Of a stretch of DNA of 43,972 nt, positions 8,658-15,209 are shown piece after piece. Numbering within the stretch: position 1 is the first letter of the stretch; each line of letters opens with the position of its first letter. Under the pieces are notes generated by a model. The model was not told where the DNA came from. It searched no databases and worked only from the letters and a program-made list of their open reading frames with translations. The DNA is from Ruminococcus flavefaciens (lineage in GTDB: Bacteria > Bacillota > Clostridia > Oscillospirales > Ruminococcaceae). The stretch is from NCBI GenBank assembly GCA_002348905.1, contig DEBW01000068.1, positions 8,395 through 52,366 on the forward strand, read 5' to 3'. Both the position numbers and the translations under genes were made by a program.

Positions 8658-11285
8658 TTATAATGCAGAAGAAACGATGTTCTCAAACTGAGCGATAGCC
8701 TCGTCTATCTTAGTGATATCACCGGCACCAGCCATAGCGCCGTCAGGCTTTCCGCCGCCCTTACCGCCTGTTACAGCAGCAACTTCACGAACTATCTTGC
8801 CTGCATTTCCGCCCTTAGCTACAGCTTCCTTTGTGCATACACAGTAGAATGTGCCCTTTTCACCTGTTGCAGCAGCAAAGAGAGCTATAATAGCATCTTC
8901 CTTGTCCTTTACGCTGTCACCAAGCTTACGGAGAGCGTCAGGAGTTGAACCGTCCATTCTTGCAGATACGATCTTTACGCCCTTTACTTCCTTTGCATTG
9001 TCAAAGAGTGAAGCAGTCTTAGCGTTTGCTATCTGCTGATTAAGGCTTTCAAGCTGCTTGTCCTTATCCTTTATCTCAGCAGCTACAGCAGCACACTTCT
9101 CAGGAAGCTCTGTTACGTTAGCAAGCTTGAGTGCCTTTGCTGAACGTGCGATAGTGTCCTTGAAGCCGTTGAGGAGGTCAAGTACGCCAAGACCAGTTAC
9201 AGCCTCGATACGTCTTACACCAGCAGCTACAGAGCTTTCAGAAACTATCTTGAAAAGACCAATCTGTGAGGTATTTGATACGTGTGTACCTCCGCAGAAC
9301 TCAACAGAGTGGTGAGCAGTTACAACTCTTACCATGTCGCCGTACTTCTCGCCGAAGAGAGCCATAGCGCCGAGCTTCTTAGCCTTCTCGATAGGCATTT
9401 CCTCCATAGTTACAGGGAGTGCTCTCATGATCTCCTTGTTTACGAGGTATTCAACTCTTGCTATCTCCTCCGGAGTCATAGCAGAGAAGTGGTTGAAGTC
9501 GAAACGGCAAGCCTTGTCGTTAACGAGCTGACCAGCCTGATGTACATGGTCGCCGAGTACCTGACGGAGAGCATACTGGAGAAGGTGAGCTGTAGTATGG
9601 TTTCTCATAGTAGCCATTCTGCGGTCATGGTCGATAGAAGCAGTGACCTTGTCACCCTTGCGGAGTGTACCCTGCTCGATAGTTGCAAGGTGGAGGAAGT
9701 GTCCCTCAGACTTGATAGTATCAGATACAGCAGCGATATTGTGGTTTACCATGATAGTACCGATATCGCCTATCTGTCCGCCGCTCTCAGCATAGAACGG
9801 AGTAACATCGAGAACGATAGCTACCTCGTCTCCTTCGTCAGCGTAGTAAACTTCCTCGCCGTTCTTGTACATTGCAAGTATCTCAGCGTCCTCAGCAACG
9901 AAGTCGGTATAACCTGTGAATACTGTAGGAGCAGCATCTACCTTGATGCTGTTGTCAGCCCATGATGAACCAGCCTTTGCAGCGTGGTCAGCCTTGGCTC
10001 TTGCTCTCTGCTCCTTAGCAAGTTCAGTAAAGCGGTCACGGTCAACAGTGAGACCTCTTTCCTCGCATATTTCCTCAGTGAGGTCTATCGGGAAGCCGTA
10101 TGTATCGGAGAGCTTGAATGCATCATCGCCGGAGAGAACAGTCTTGCCCTCAGCCTTTAATGCGTCAGTGAAGCCGTTGAGAAGCTCTGTACCCTTGTCG
10201 ATAGTCTTAGCGAAAGCTTCTTCCTCAACGCCGATGATCTTCTTGATGTAGTCACGCTTTTCAGCGAGTTCAGGATAAGCCTTTTCATTCTCCTTGATAA
10301 CAGTGTCGCAAACATCGCAGAGGAAAGGCTTTGTGATGCCTAAGAGTCTGCCGTGACGAGCAGCTCTTCTGAGGAGACGGCGGAGAACGTAGCCTCTGCC
10401 CTCATTTGAAGGCATGATTCCGTCGCCTACCATGAATGTGGTACTTCTTATATGGTCAGTGATAACACGGAGAGAAACGTCAGTCTTGTGGTCTTTCTTG
10501 TACTCAACGCCTGCTATCTTTGAGATATGCTTCATTATGTTCTGAACAGTATCTACCTCGAAGATATTGTCAACGTCCTGCATTACACAAGCAAGTCTTT
10601 CAAGTCCCATACCTGTATCAATGTTCTTGTTCTTCATCTCAGCGTAGTTGCCGTTGCCGTCGCTGTCGAACTGGCTGAATACGAGGTTCCATATCTCGAT
10701 AACTCTGTCGCAGTCGCTTGCCTGCTCGAAGTTCTCGAAAGGACCGTAAGCCTCGCCACGGTCGAAGTGTATCTCAGAGCATGGACCGCATGGACCTGAA
10801 CCGTGCTCCCAGAAGTTGTCCTTCTTGCCGAGACGGATGATCCTGTCGTGAGGGATACCGATATTGTTCTCCCAGATCTGCTCAGCCTCGTCATCGCTCT
10901 CGTATATAGTTATCCAGAGGCGGTCAGCCGGTATTTCAAGCACCTTTGTAAGGAATTCCCAAGCCCAGTCGATAGCTTCTGTCTTGAAGTAATCGCCGAA
11001 TGAGAAGTTGCCGAGCATCTCGAAATATGTACCATGTCTTGCAGTTTTACCAACACTCTCGATATCAGGAGTTCTGATACACTTCTGGCAGGTTGTTACT
11101 CTTACGTTAGGAGGAGTAGCCTGTCCGAGGAAGAACTTCTTGAGAGGAGCCATACCTGAATTGATGAGGAGAAGGCTCTTGTCTCCCTGAGGAACGAGAG
11201 AAGCGCTTGCCATACGTGTATGGTTCTTGCTCTCGAAGAAAGATAAATACTTTTCACGAAGATCGTTAAGACCTGTCCACTGCAT
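8658..11285 (-). CDS. alaS: Alanyl-tRNA synthetase
   Basis: The 875-residue protein is a full-length class II AlaRS. The N-terminal MQWTGLNDLREKYLSFFE and the motif 2 region FEMLGNFSFGDYFK are followed by the catalytic core. The editing domain carries HTTAHLLQYAL and the zinc-site CGGTHVSNT, and the C-terminal DHHA1-type domain has the Gly-rich GGKGGGKPDGAMAGAG. I place the start at 11285, where AAAGGAGAT lies about 10 bases upstream. A longer in-frame reading reaches back only by translating the adjacent tRNA-like gene. A T-box leader upstream ties expression to uncharged tRNA-Ala. It is the first protein gene of the long run that continues to the left edge. Confidence 0.97.
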   Translation of the reverse strand: MQWTGLNDLREKYLSFFESKNHTRMASASLVPQGDKSLLLINSGMAPLKKFFLGQATPPNVRVTTCQKCIRTPDIESVGKTARHGTYFEMLGNFSFGDYFKTEAIDWAWEFLTKVLEIPADRLWITIYESDDEAEQIWENNIGIPHDRIIRLGKKDNFWEHGSGPCGPCSEIHFDRGEAYGPFENFEQASDCDRVIEIWNLVFSQFDSDGNGNYAEMKNKNIDTGMGLERLACVMQDVDNIFEVDTVQNIMKHISKIAGVEYKKDHKTDVSLRVITDHIRSTTFMVGDGIMPSNEGRGYVLRRLLRRAARHGRLLGITKPFLCDVCDTVIKENEKAYPELAEKRDYIKKIIGVEEEAFAKTIDKGTELLNGFTDALKAEGKTVLSGDDAFKLSDTYGFPIDLTEEICEERGLTVDRDRFTELAKEQRARAKADHAAKAGSSWADNSIKVDAAPTVFTGYTDFVAEDAEILAMYKNGEEVYYADEGDEVAIVLDVTPFYAESGGQIGDIGTIMVNHNIAAVSDTIKSEGHFLHLATIEQGTLRKGDKVTASIDHDRRMATMRNHTTAHLLQYALRQVLGDHVHQAGQLVNDKACRFDFNHFSAMTPEEIARVEYLVNKEIMRALPVTMEEMPIEKAKKLGAMALFGEKYGDMVRVVTAHHSVEFCGGTHVSNTSQIGLFKIVSESSVAAGVRRIEAVTGLGVLDLLNGFKDTIARSAKALKLANVTELPEKCAAVAAEIKDKDKQLESLNQQIANAKTASLFDNAKEVKGVKIVSARMDGSTPDALRKLGDSVKDKEDAIIALFAAATGEKGTFYCVCTKEAVAKGGNAGKIVREVAAVTGGKGGGKPDGAMAGAGDITKIDEAIAQFENIVSSAL

Positions 11286-11321
11286 AAAAATAATCTCCTT
11301 TGATAATAAAATAATAAGGTG

Positions 11322-11436
11322 TGGTGTGCCGTGCAGGAATCGAACCTGCGACACGGTGCTTAAAAGGCGAACCTCTTGCTGTTACTGTCTTATACAAGAC
11401 AGGATTTTCCTGCTCTGCCAACTGAGCTAACGGCAC
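11322..11436 (-). tRNA. tRNA-like gene, best read as tRNA-Lys(UUU) with about 39 extra bases
   Basis: On the minus strand the acceptor arms GTGCCGT (11430-11436) and ACGGCAC (11326-11332) pair perfectly, with discriminator A and an encoded CCA at 11322-11324. The D arm (GCTC/GAGC) and T arm (GCAGG/CCTGC with loop TTCGATT) are canonical. A loop CTTTTAA at 11360-11366 fits anticodon UUU. Its stem GGT-GC/GCACC holds only with a two-base bulge, and about 37 extra bases lie between the D arm and this stem. The extra bases form hairpins (CTGTCTT/AAGACAG, and AAGAGG-TTCG-CCTTTT, which competes with the anticodon arm). It may be a disrupted tRNA, an unusual tRNA or a tRNA mimic. It starts 8 bases after the T-box terminator U-tract and ends 36 bases before alaS. 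Confidence 0.55.
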
Positions 11437-11441
11437 ATCAA

Positions 11442-11661
11442 ACAAAAAACACCTCCGCCGCCAAATGGGACGAAGGCTCTCGTGGTACCACCCAAATTCA
11501 AAGGGACAATATATCCCTTCCTCGTATATCTTTAACGCAGAAATACGCCGCAGTTTCCCACGGAAGCTCAGGGTAAGCACCTGTCTCACGTCTGAAAGCT
11601 CACACCAGCCGCTTTCTCTCTGAAAGGCGTTACACGACAGTCAGTCCCTTCAATGCCATAC
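11442..11661 (-). promoter_or_regulatory. T-box riboswitch leader of alaS
   Basis: The leader contains the T-box core GGGTGGTACCACG (minus strand, 11481-11493). Its UGGU bulge can pair with an ACCA tRNA 3' end (discriminator A, as in tRNA-Ala). Upstream are a stem III hairpin (AAGGGA...UCCCUU around 11500-11520) and a stem I region with an AGAGAG-type segment around 11610-11620. GCU (Ala) triplets occur twice on the 3' side of stem I, and I cannot decide which is the specifier. T-box leaders bind uncharged tRNA and switch off the terminator. Placement in front of alaS fits an alanine sensor. Confidence 0.9.
11444..11477 (-). terminator. T-box attenuator terminator
   Basis: The minus-strand RNA forms a 9-base-pair stem between 11469-11477 (GCCUUCGUC) and 11451-11459 (GGCGGAGGU) with a 9-base loop. 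One base later comes a run of six U (11444-11449). It directly follows the T-box sequence and shares the attenuator region, as expected of a terminator that forms when charged tRNA fails to stabilise the antiterminator. Confidence 0.85.
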
Positions 11662-11667
11662 TCCTAT

Positions 11668-11696
11668 ATTATATATCCATAAAAACTAAAAGTCAA
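11668..11696 (-). promoter_or_regulatory. Sigma-A promoter of the T-box/alaS transcript
   Basis: The minus strand has TTGACT (11691-11696), a 17-base spacer and TATAAT (11668-11673). Transcription would begin near 11661, immediately before stem I of the T-box leader. The match to the vegetative consensus is nearly perfect. Confidence 0.88.
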
Positions 11697-11841
11697 TAGC
11701 TTTTTAAATTTTCACATAAAAGCAGCATATATTTTTAATATTTTATATTTTTTAGCAAAATTTAAATCATAAATTAGACGGATATTCTCCGTCCTTAACT
11801 GTTGAAAAACATGATATTTGCAGTAAAATTAGCGGGCGACG

Positions 11842-11860
11842 GGACGGCGTTCCGCCGTCC
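11842..11860. terminator. GC-rich hairpin after the small membrane-protein gene
   Basis: GGACGGCG and CGCCGTCC form an 8-base-pair stem with a 3-base loop, 6 bases after the minus-strand stop codon at 11867. The adjoining T-run (GTGTTTTT) is on the plus-strand side, so it is not a textbook terminator for the minus gene. It could act in both directions. A weaker related hairpin (GACGGA/TCCGTC) lies at 11777-11793. The rest of 11697-11841 is AT-rich and shows nothing else. Confidence 0.45.
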
Positions 11861-11866
11861 GTGTTT

Positions 11867-12277
11867 TTACTCTTGAGTTTTTCTTTTCGCTTTAATAATG
11901 CTGAAGCCTGTCATAATGAGACTTATAACAGCTACAGCCGCCCACCAGTGCCACTTTCTGAATACAGCTCCAAGACCTGCAAACGGAGTTGCAAAAACTA
12001 CGGCAACAGGAATGAACCAATCGGCAAGGAGAGAATATTTTGCGATAACAAGTCCCGTGACCGAAAGCACAAACAATACGGAAAAGAACACTGTCCCTAT
12101 TTTCGTATGCCTTCCTTTGACAATAAACACGCACCAGTACCCGATGTACAGAAGCGTGACTGCAAAGTAAAGCCATTTGATATCCGAATGTCCCGAAACA
12201 GAATAGGCGAAGTTTACGACTGCTGCAATAATATGCATGATAACAAGTCCCAAAGGCGACAAAAACAGTTTTTTCAT
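11867..12277 (-). CDS. Small polytopic membrane protein, function unknown
   Basis: The 136-residue protein has about five hydrophobic segments (about residues 8-27, 33-53, 62-80, 86-105 and 110-128) and a basic C-terminal tail (KAKRKTQE). I do not recognise a family; there is no catalytic motif, and the Trp/His-rich FRKWHWW lies near residues 106-112. The ATG is supported by AAAGGAGCG about 8 bases upstream. It stands alone as a single-gene unit with its own promoter (12310-12338), divergent from the Thr-rich surface protein, and the two may share control through the inverted repeats between them. Confidence 0.7.
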   Translation of the reverse strand: MKKLFLSPLGLVIMHIIAAVVNFAYSVSGHSDIKWLYFAVTLLYIGYWCVFIVKGRHTKIGTVFFSVLFVLSVTGLVIAKYSLLADWFIPVAVVFATPFAGLGAVFRKWHWWAAVAVISLIMTGFSIIKAKRKTQE

Positions 12278-12309
12278 ATGAACACGCTCCTTTCGTTTTT
12301 TCTGATACC

Positions 12310-12338
12310 ATTATAATAGGAAATCAGCGTGCTTTCAA
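12310..12338 (-). promoter_or_regulatory. Sigma-A promoter of the small membrane-protein gene
   Basis: The minus strand has TTGAAA (12333-12338), 17 bases, then TATAAT (12310-12315). The predicted transcript starts near 12303, about 26 bases before the ATG at 12277. Confidence 0.75.
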
Positions 12339-12347
12339 GAGGTCATC

Positions 12348-12395
12348 TGTAACTATAAACTGTTACATTTGTCACTGTTTTCTCAAAATGTAACA
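12348..12395. repeat. Cluster of GTTACA/TGTAAC inverted half-sites, candidate operator
   Basis: A perfect 10-base inverted repeat, TGTTACATTT (12361-12370) and AAATGTAACA (12386-12395), shares the half-site GTTACA/TGTAAC with a third copy at 12348-12353. The cluster begins 10 bases upstream of the -35 box of the minus-strand promoter and lies 94 bases upstream of the plus-strand -35 box. It could bind a dimeric regulator acting on one or both divergent genes. The remainder of 12396-12488 is AT-rich without recognised sites. Confidence 0.5.
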
Positions 12396-12488
12396 TCCAT
12401 TACGTAGAAAATTTGATTATTTTTAGTCTTAAATTTATCAAATATGGTAAAAAAATATGAAAGAACCGCAAATTTCCCGTTTCATCGC

Positions 12489-12517
12489 TTGACTTTTATA
12501 TTTCACAGTGATATATT
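12489..12517 (+). promoter_or_regulatory. Sigma-A promoter of the Thr-rich surface protein gene
   Basis: The plus strand has TTGACT (12489-12494), a 17-base spacer and TATATT (12512-12517). This gives a 5' leader of about 60 bases before the ATG at 12585, which is preceded by AAGGAGAAA. Confidence 0.82.
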
Positions 12518-12584
12518 AACATTATACGAGAAATAACTCTCGTGAGACTATCATATGTACAAAAAATGAAAAGGAGAAAGCATT

Positions 12585-13073
12585 ATGAAAAAGTCAATTT
12601 CAATCATCGCTGCAGCTGCTATGGCTGCTTCACTCACATTCGCAGGTACTATGAATTCCTTCGCAGACGAAGAAGCTCCTGTTGCTACTGCTCCGGCTGC
12701 TGCTGAAGAGGCTGAGACTACTACAACTGAGGCTGCTGAGACTACAACTACAGAGGCTATTGAAACAACAACTACTACTTCAGAAGCTATTACAACAGGA
12801 ACTTATACTACTTCAACAGAGGCTGCTGAAACTACAGCTGTAGCTTCTGAGACAACTACAACTGTTGCACCAGCTACTGAAACAACAACTACTACAACAA
12901 CTGCTGCAACAACAACTACAACAACTACTACAAAGGCTACAACTACTACAACTAAGACTACTGCTAAGCCAAATTCACCAAAGACAGGCGTTGAGTTCCC
13001 TGCACTCGCTGTAACTGGTATCGGTGTTTCTGCTATCGCTATCGCTTTTGCTTTAAAGAAGAAGGAAGACTAA
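12585..13073 (+). CDS. Mucin-like Thr-rich surface protein with PKTG-type anchor
   Basis: The 162-residue protein has an N-terminal signal peptide (MKKSISIIAAAAMAASLTFAG, cleavage probably after SFA at about residue 27). A stretch of about 100 residues, almost only Thr, Ala and Glu, follows. The C-terminus has SPKTG (131-135), a hydrophobic span (about 138-157) and the tail KKKED. This matches a sortase-type sorting signal, although the first residue is Ser rather than Leu. There is no globular domain, so the mature product would be a short extended stalk that could be heavily O-glycosylated. It is the only plus-strand gene here, with its own promoter and terminator. Thr codons alternate ACT/ACA. 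Confidence 0.85.
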   Translation: MKKSISIIAAAAMAASLTFAGTMNSFADEEAPVATAPAAAEEAETTTTEAAETTTTEAIETTTTTSEAITTGTYTTSTEAAETTAVASETTTTVAPATETTTTTTTAATTTTTTTTKATTTTTKTTAKPNSPKTGVEFPALAVTGIGVSAIAIAFALKKKED

Positions 13074-13096
13074 TCATTAAATAAAAGCTTATAAAG

Positions 13097-13126
13097 AGCG
13101 GCATCTGTCACGATGCCGCTTTTTTT
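13097..13126 (+). terminator. Intrinsic terminator of the Thr-rich protein gene
   Basis: AGCGGCATC and GATGCCGCT form a 9-base-pair stem with a 6-base loop, followed by seven T. The hairpin overlaps the last codons and stop codon (13108-13110) of the convergent transpeptidase gene. The opposite strand lacks a comparable U-run directly after the stem. Confidence 0.92.
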
Positions 13127-14706
13127 ATTATCCCGTCAACGATATCCGCAAATACAGGAGCTGCGGCATCATTTCCGTAACCGCCGTCCTCGACGAGTAC
13201 TGTTACTGCATAAGTCGGAGAGCTTGATGGAAAAAATCCGGTTATCCACGCATTGCAAAGCTCCTCGCCGTTATTGCTGAATCTGCCTGTCTGAGCCGTT
13301 GAAGTCTTTGCTCCTGCCCTGATATACCTCGGACGAGCCTTTGAATTATCATTCTTGTATACAGCAGCTATCATCATTTTTCTCAGTTCCTTTGCTGTAT
13401 CCTCAGACATCACTCTTGACCTTCTCGGCAGCTTTTCATTCCCGACAGTTTTGCCGTCAACGGTTATACCTCTCACTATATCCAGCATCACAAGTTCTCC
13501 GCCGTTAGCTATCGCTGCAGTCATAGCATTTACCTGTAATGGAGTTGCAGTCAGTTTTCCCTGACCGAAAGAAAAATTCGCAAGCTCCGCCGGTATAAGA
13601 AGTTCGTCCACAGAGGGCAGTACTCCGGCAGAAGCGGTCATACCGGCACAGAGGTGTATCTCACGCCCGAAGCCTAAGTCAAATGCACAGCTTCGGAATG
13701 ACGGCACATCGAGGTACTGACTCAGGGATATGAAGTAGGTATTGCAGGAATTTGTCATAGCCTGCGTCATATCCTGTACTTCGTGACCGTCATATTTATG
13801 ACAGCGGAAAAGCTGACCTGAGATATCAATATCACCTTTGCAGTCGTACATATAGCCTTCAAAGCCTTCATTCATACTCTCACAGGCTGTAACAAGTTTG
13901 AATATCGAGCCGACACTATATGAGTACAATGCACGGTTTATAAGCGGACTTCTCTCATCGTTCAGAGCCTTTTCTATATTGTCAACGCTGAAATCCGGAA
14001 AGCTTGCAAGTGCGAGGATATCTCCGGTATCAACGTCCGTGACAACTATGCATCCCTTGTCTATGCCCTTTCCGGCTTCTTCACATATACGCTGTATGCG
14101 GCTGTCGATAGTGGTGACAACTCCGGTATTCTGCTTATTGCTTCGTATCACGCTCTTTTCACTGCCTATGAGAACATTTCCGAAGCCGTCTGTATTATAG
14201 GTAACGCTGTTTTCGATGTTTCCGCCACGAAGCAGGTCATTGTAGGCATACTCTATGCCGGAAGCTCCTTTCTCCTCCGAAAGATAGCCTACTATATGAG
14301 GAGCAAGCGTTTTTCCCTTATTGTGTACCGGAACTTCAAAAAATGTAAGTCCGGCAGAATCATTTCCTTTTACTCTGCACCGCACAGCAAAAGGTCTCCC
14401 CTCTTTGTATTCTTCCCTGACCTGCTCCTTATCTCCGGTATATTTCAGCAATTCGTCAAGAGACACCGCCGACGGAACAACAGATGCTGTTATTTCTGTA
14501 TCTGTATTGGTCAGCGGTATGAAATTCCGGTCAAAAACAGTTCCCTGACTTTCTCCGGCATTTATCGTAAGCAGTGAACGTTCAGCCGCCGCATCAACAT
14601 ATTTATGCCTGTCTGAAAGCTGTAGGTAGTTTAAGGCGAGTATACCGAATAACAGCATAAATAAAACAGCAAGAAGGATCACACCTCCCTCGGCACGTTT
14701 ACGCAT
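13108..14706 (-). CDS. Class B penicillin-binding protein (transpeptidase)
   Basis: The 532-residue protein has one N-terminal membrane anchor (about residues 8-28), a dimerisation/pedestal region and a transpeptidase domain. S267-I-F-K270 carries the nucleophilic Ser, S320-C-N322 is the second motif, and K467-T-S469 stands where KTG is usual, followed by TAQTG. It cross-links peptidoglycan stems outside the membrane and is of the FtsI/SpoVD/PBP2-like group; a sporulation role is possible but unproven. Its ribosome-binding site lies inside a terminator-like hairpin (14707-14745), so translation may be restrained. Its last codons overlap the convergent terminator. The KTS variant may alter beta-lactam response. 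Confidence 0.92.
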   Translation of the reverse strand: MRKRAEGGVILLAVLFMLLFGILALNYLQLSDRHKYVDAAAERSLLTINAGESQGTVFDRNFIPLTNTDTEITASVVPSAVSLDELLKYTGDKEQVREEYKEGRPFAVRCRVKGNDSAGLTFFEVPVHNKGKTLAPHIVGYLSEEKGASGIEYAYNDLLRGGNIENSVTYNTDGFGNVLIGSEKSVIRSNKQNTGVVTTIDSRIQRICEEAGKGIDKGCIVVTDVDTGDILALASFPDFSVDNIEKALNDERSPLINRALYSYSVGSIFKLVTACESMNEGFEGYMYDCKGDIDISGQLFRCHKYDGHEVQDMTQAMTNSCNTYFISLSQYLDVPSFRSCAFDLGFGREIHLCAGMTASAGVLPSVDELLIPAELANFSFGQGKLTATPLQVNAMTAAIANGGELVMLDIVRGITVDGKTVGNEKLPRRSRVMSEDTAKELRKMMIAAVYKNDNSKARPRYIRAGAKTSTAQTGRFSNNGEELCNAWITGFFPSSSPTYAVTVLVEDGGYGNDAAAPVFADIVDGIIKKAAS

Positions 14707-14745
14707 AAAAAATCACCTCATCGGTAGTATTGACCGATAAGGTGA
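14707..14745 (-). terminator. Terminator hairpin that also contains the ribosome-binding site of the PBP gene
   Basis: The minus-strand RNA has a 13-base-pair stem (14733-14745 with 14713-14725) and a 7-base loop, followed by exactly six U (14707-14712) and then the ATG of the PBP gene. The 3' arm contains GAGGUGA, the only good Shine-Dalgarno match for that ATG. One pair (739/719) is U-G in the minus RNA but A-C in plus-strand RNA, so the structure is meant for minus-strand transcripts. It ends the asp23-dtd operon 26 bases after dtd and could attenuate or sequester the PBP gene. Confidence 0.85.
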
Positions 14746-14771
14746 CTATACTCTTTTATTATGCCGGAATT

Positions 14772-15206
14772 TTATTCCAGCACTATTGTGAAAGGTCCGT
14801 CGTTGACAAGCTCAACTTTCATATCTGCGCCGAATATGCCAGTCTCAACGTGTTTGCCCTTGCTTCGGCAGTAATCTGTGAAGTAGTTGTAAAGTCTTTC
14901 AGCTTCATCTGGCTTGCCTGCTTGTATAAAGTTAGGGCGATTTCCTTTGCGGCAGTCAGCATAAAGGGTGAACTGCGACACCACAAGCAGGTCTCCGTCG
15001 ACATCGGAAAGCGAGAGATTTATCTTGTCGTTCTCGTCTGAGAATATACGCAGATTTATTATCTTGTCAGCAAGTCTCCGGCAGTCCTCCTCAGTATCTC
15101 CCTGACCTACGCCAAGAAGTACGAGATATCCTGTGCCGATGCTTCCGGTAACTTCTCCGTCAACTTTTACGCTTGCAGACGTTACCCTCTGTAATACTAT
15201 CCTCAT
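14772..15206 (-). CDS. dtd: D-aminoacyl-tRNA deacylase
   Basis: The 144-residue protein matches DTD along its length. It begins MRIVLQRVTSASVKVDG and has SQFTLYADCRKGNRPNF at about residues 77-93 and the Gly-cisPro segment NDGPFTI near the C-terminus (about 135-141). The enzyme removes D-amino acids (and glycine from tRNA-Ala) from mischarged tRNA, recycling tRNA in the cytosol. It is the last gene of the 14-gene operon, 3 bases after the beta-galactosidase gene, and is followed by the hairpin at 14707-14745. Confidence 0.95.
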   Translation of the reverse strand: MRIVLQRVTSASVKVDGEVTGSIGTGYLVLLGVGQGDTEEDCRRLADKIINLRIFSDENDKINLSLSDVDGDLLVVSQFTLYADCRKGNRPNFIQAGKPDEAERLYNYFTDYCRSKGKHVETGIFGADMKVELVNDGPFTIVLE

Positions 15207-15209
15207 ACG

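Noticed and set aside
8851..10251. Several long plus-strand open frames inside alaS
   Set aside because: They mirror the codon bias of a certain gene on the other strand and have no ribosome-binding sites or family matches.
11285..11354. N-terminal extension of AlaS by 23 residues
   Set aside because: The extra residues come from translating the tRNA-like 3' end; AlaRS begins at MQWTGLNDL with a good ribosome-binding site.
11266..11589. A 107-residue open frame across the T-box leader and tRNA-like gene
   Set aside because: It translates structured RNA (for example the tRNA D and T arms) and has no independent support.
12700..12970. Tandem repeat array or CRISPR-like repeat
   Set aside because: The periodic ACT/ACA sequence is codons for the Thr-rich region of an open frame with a signal peptide and anchor; there are no spacers.
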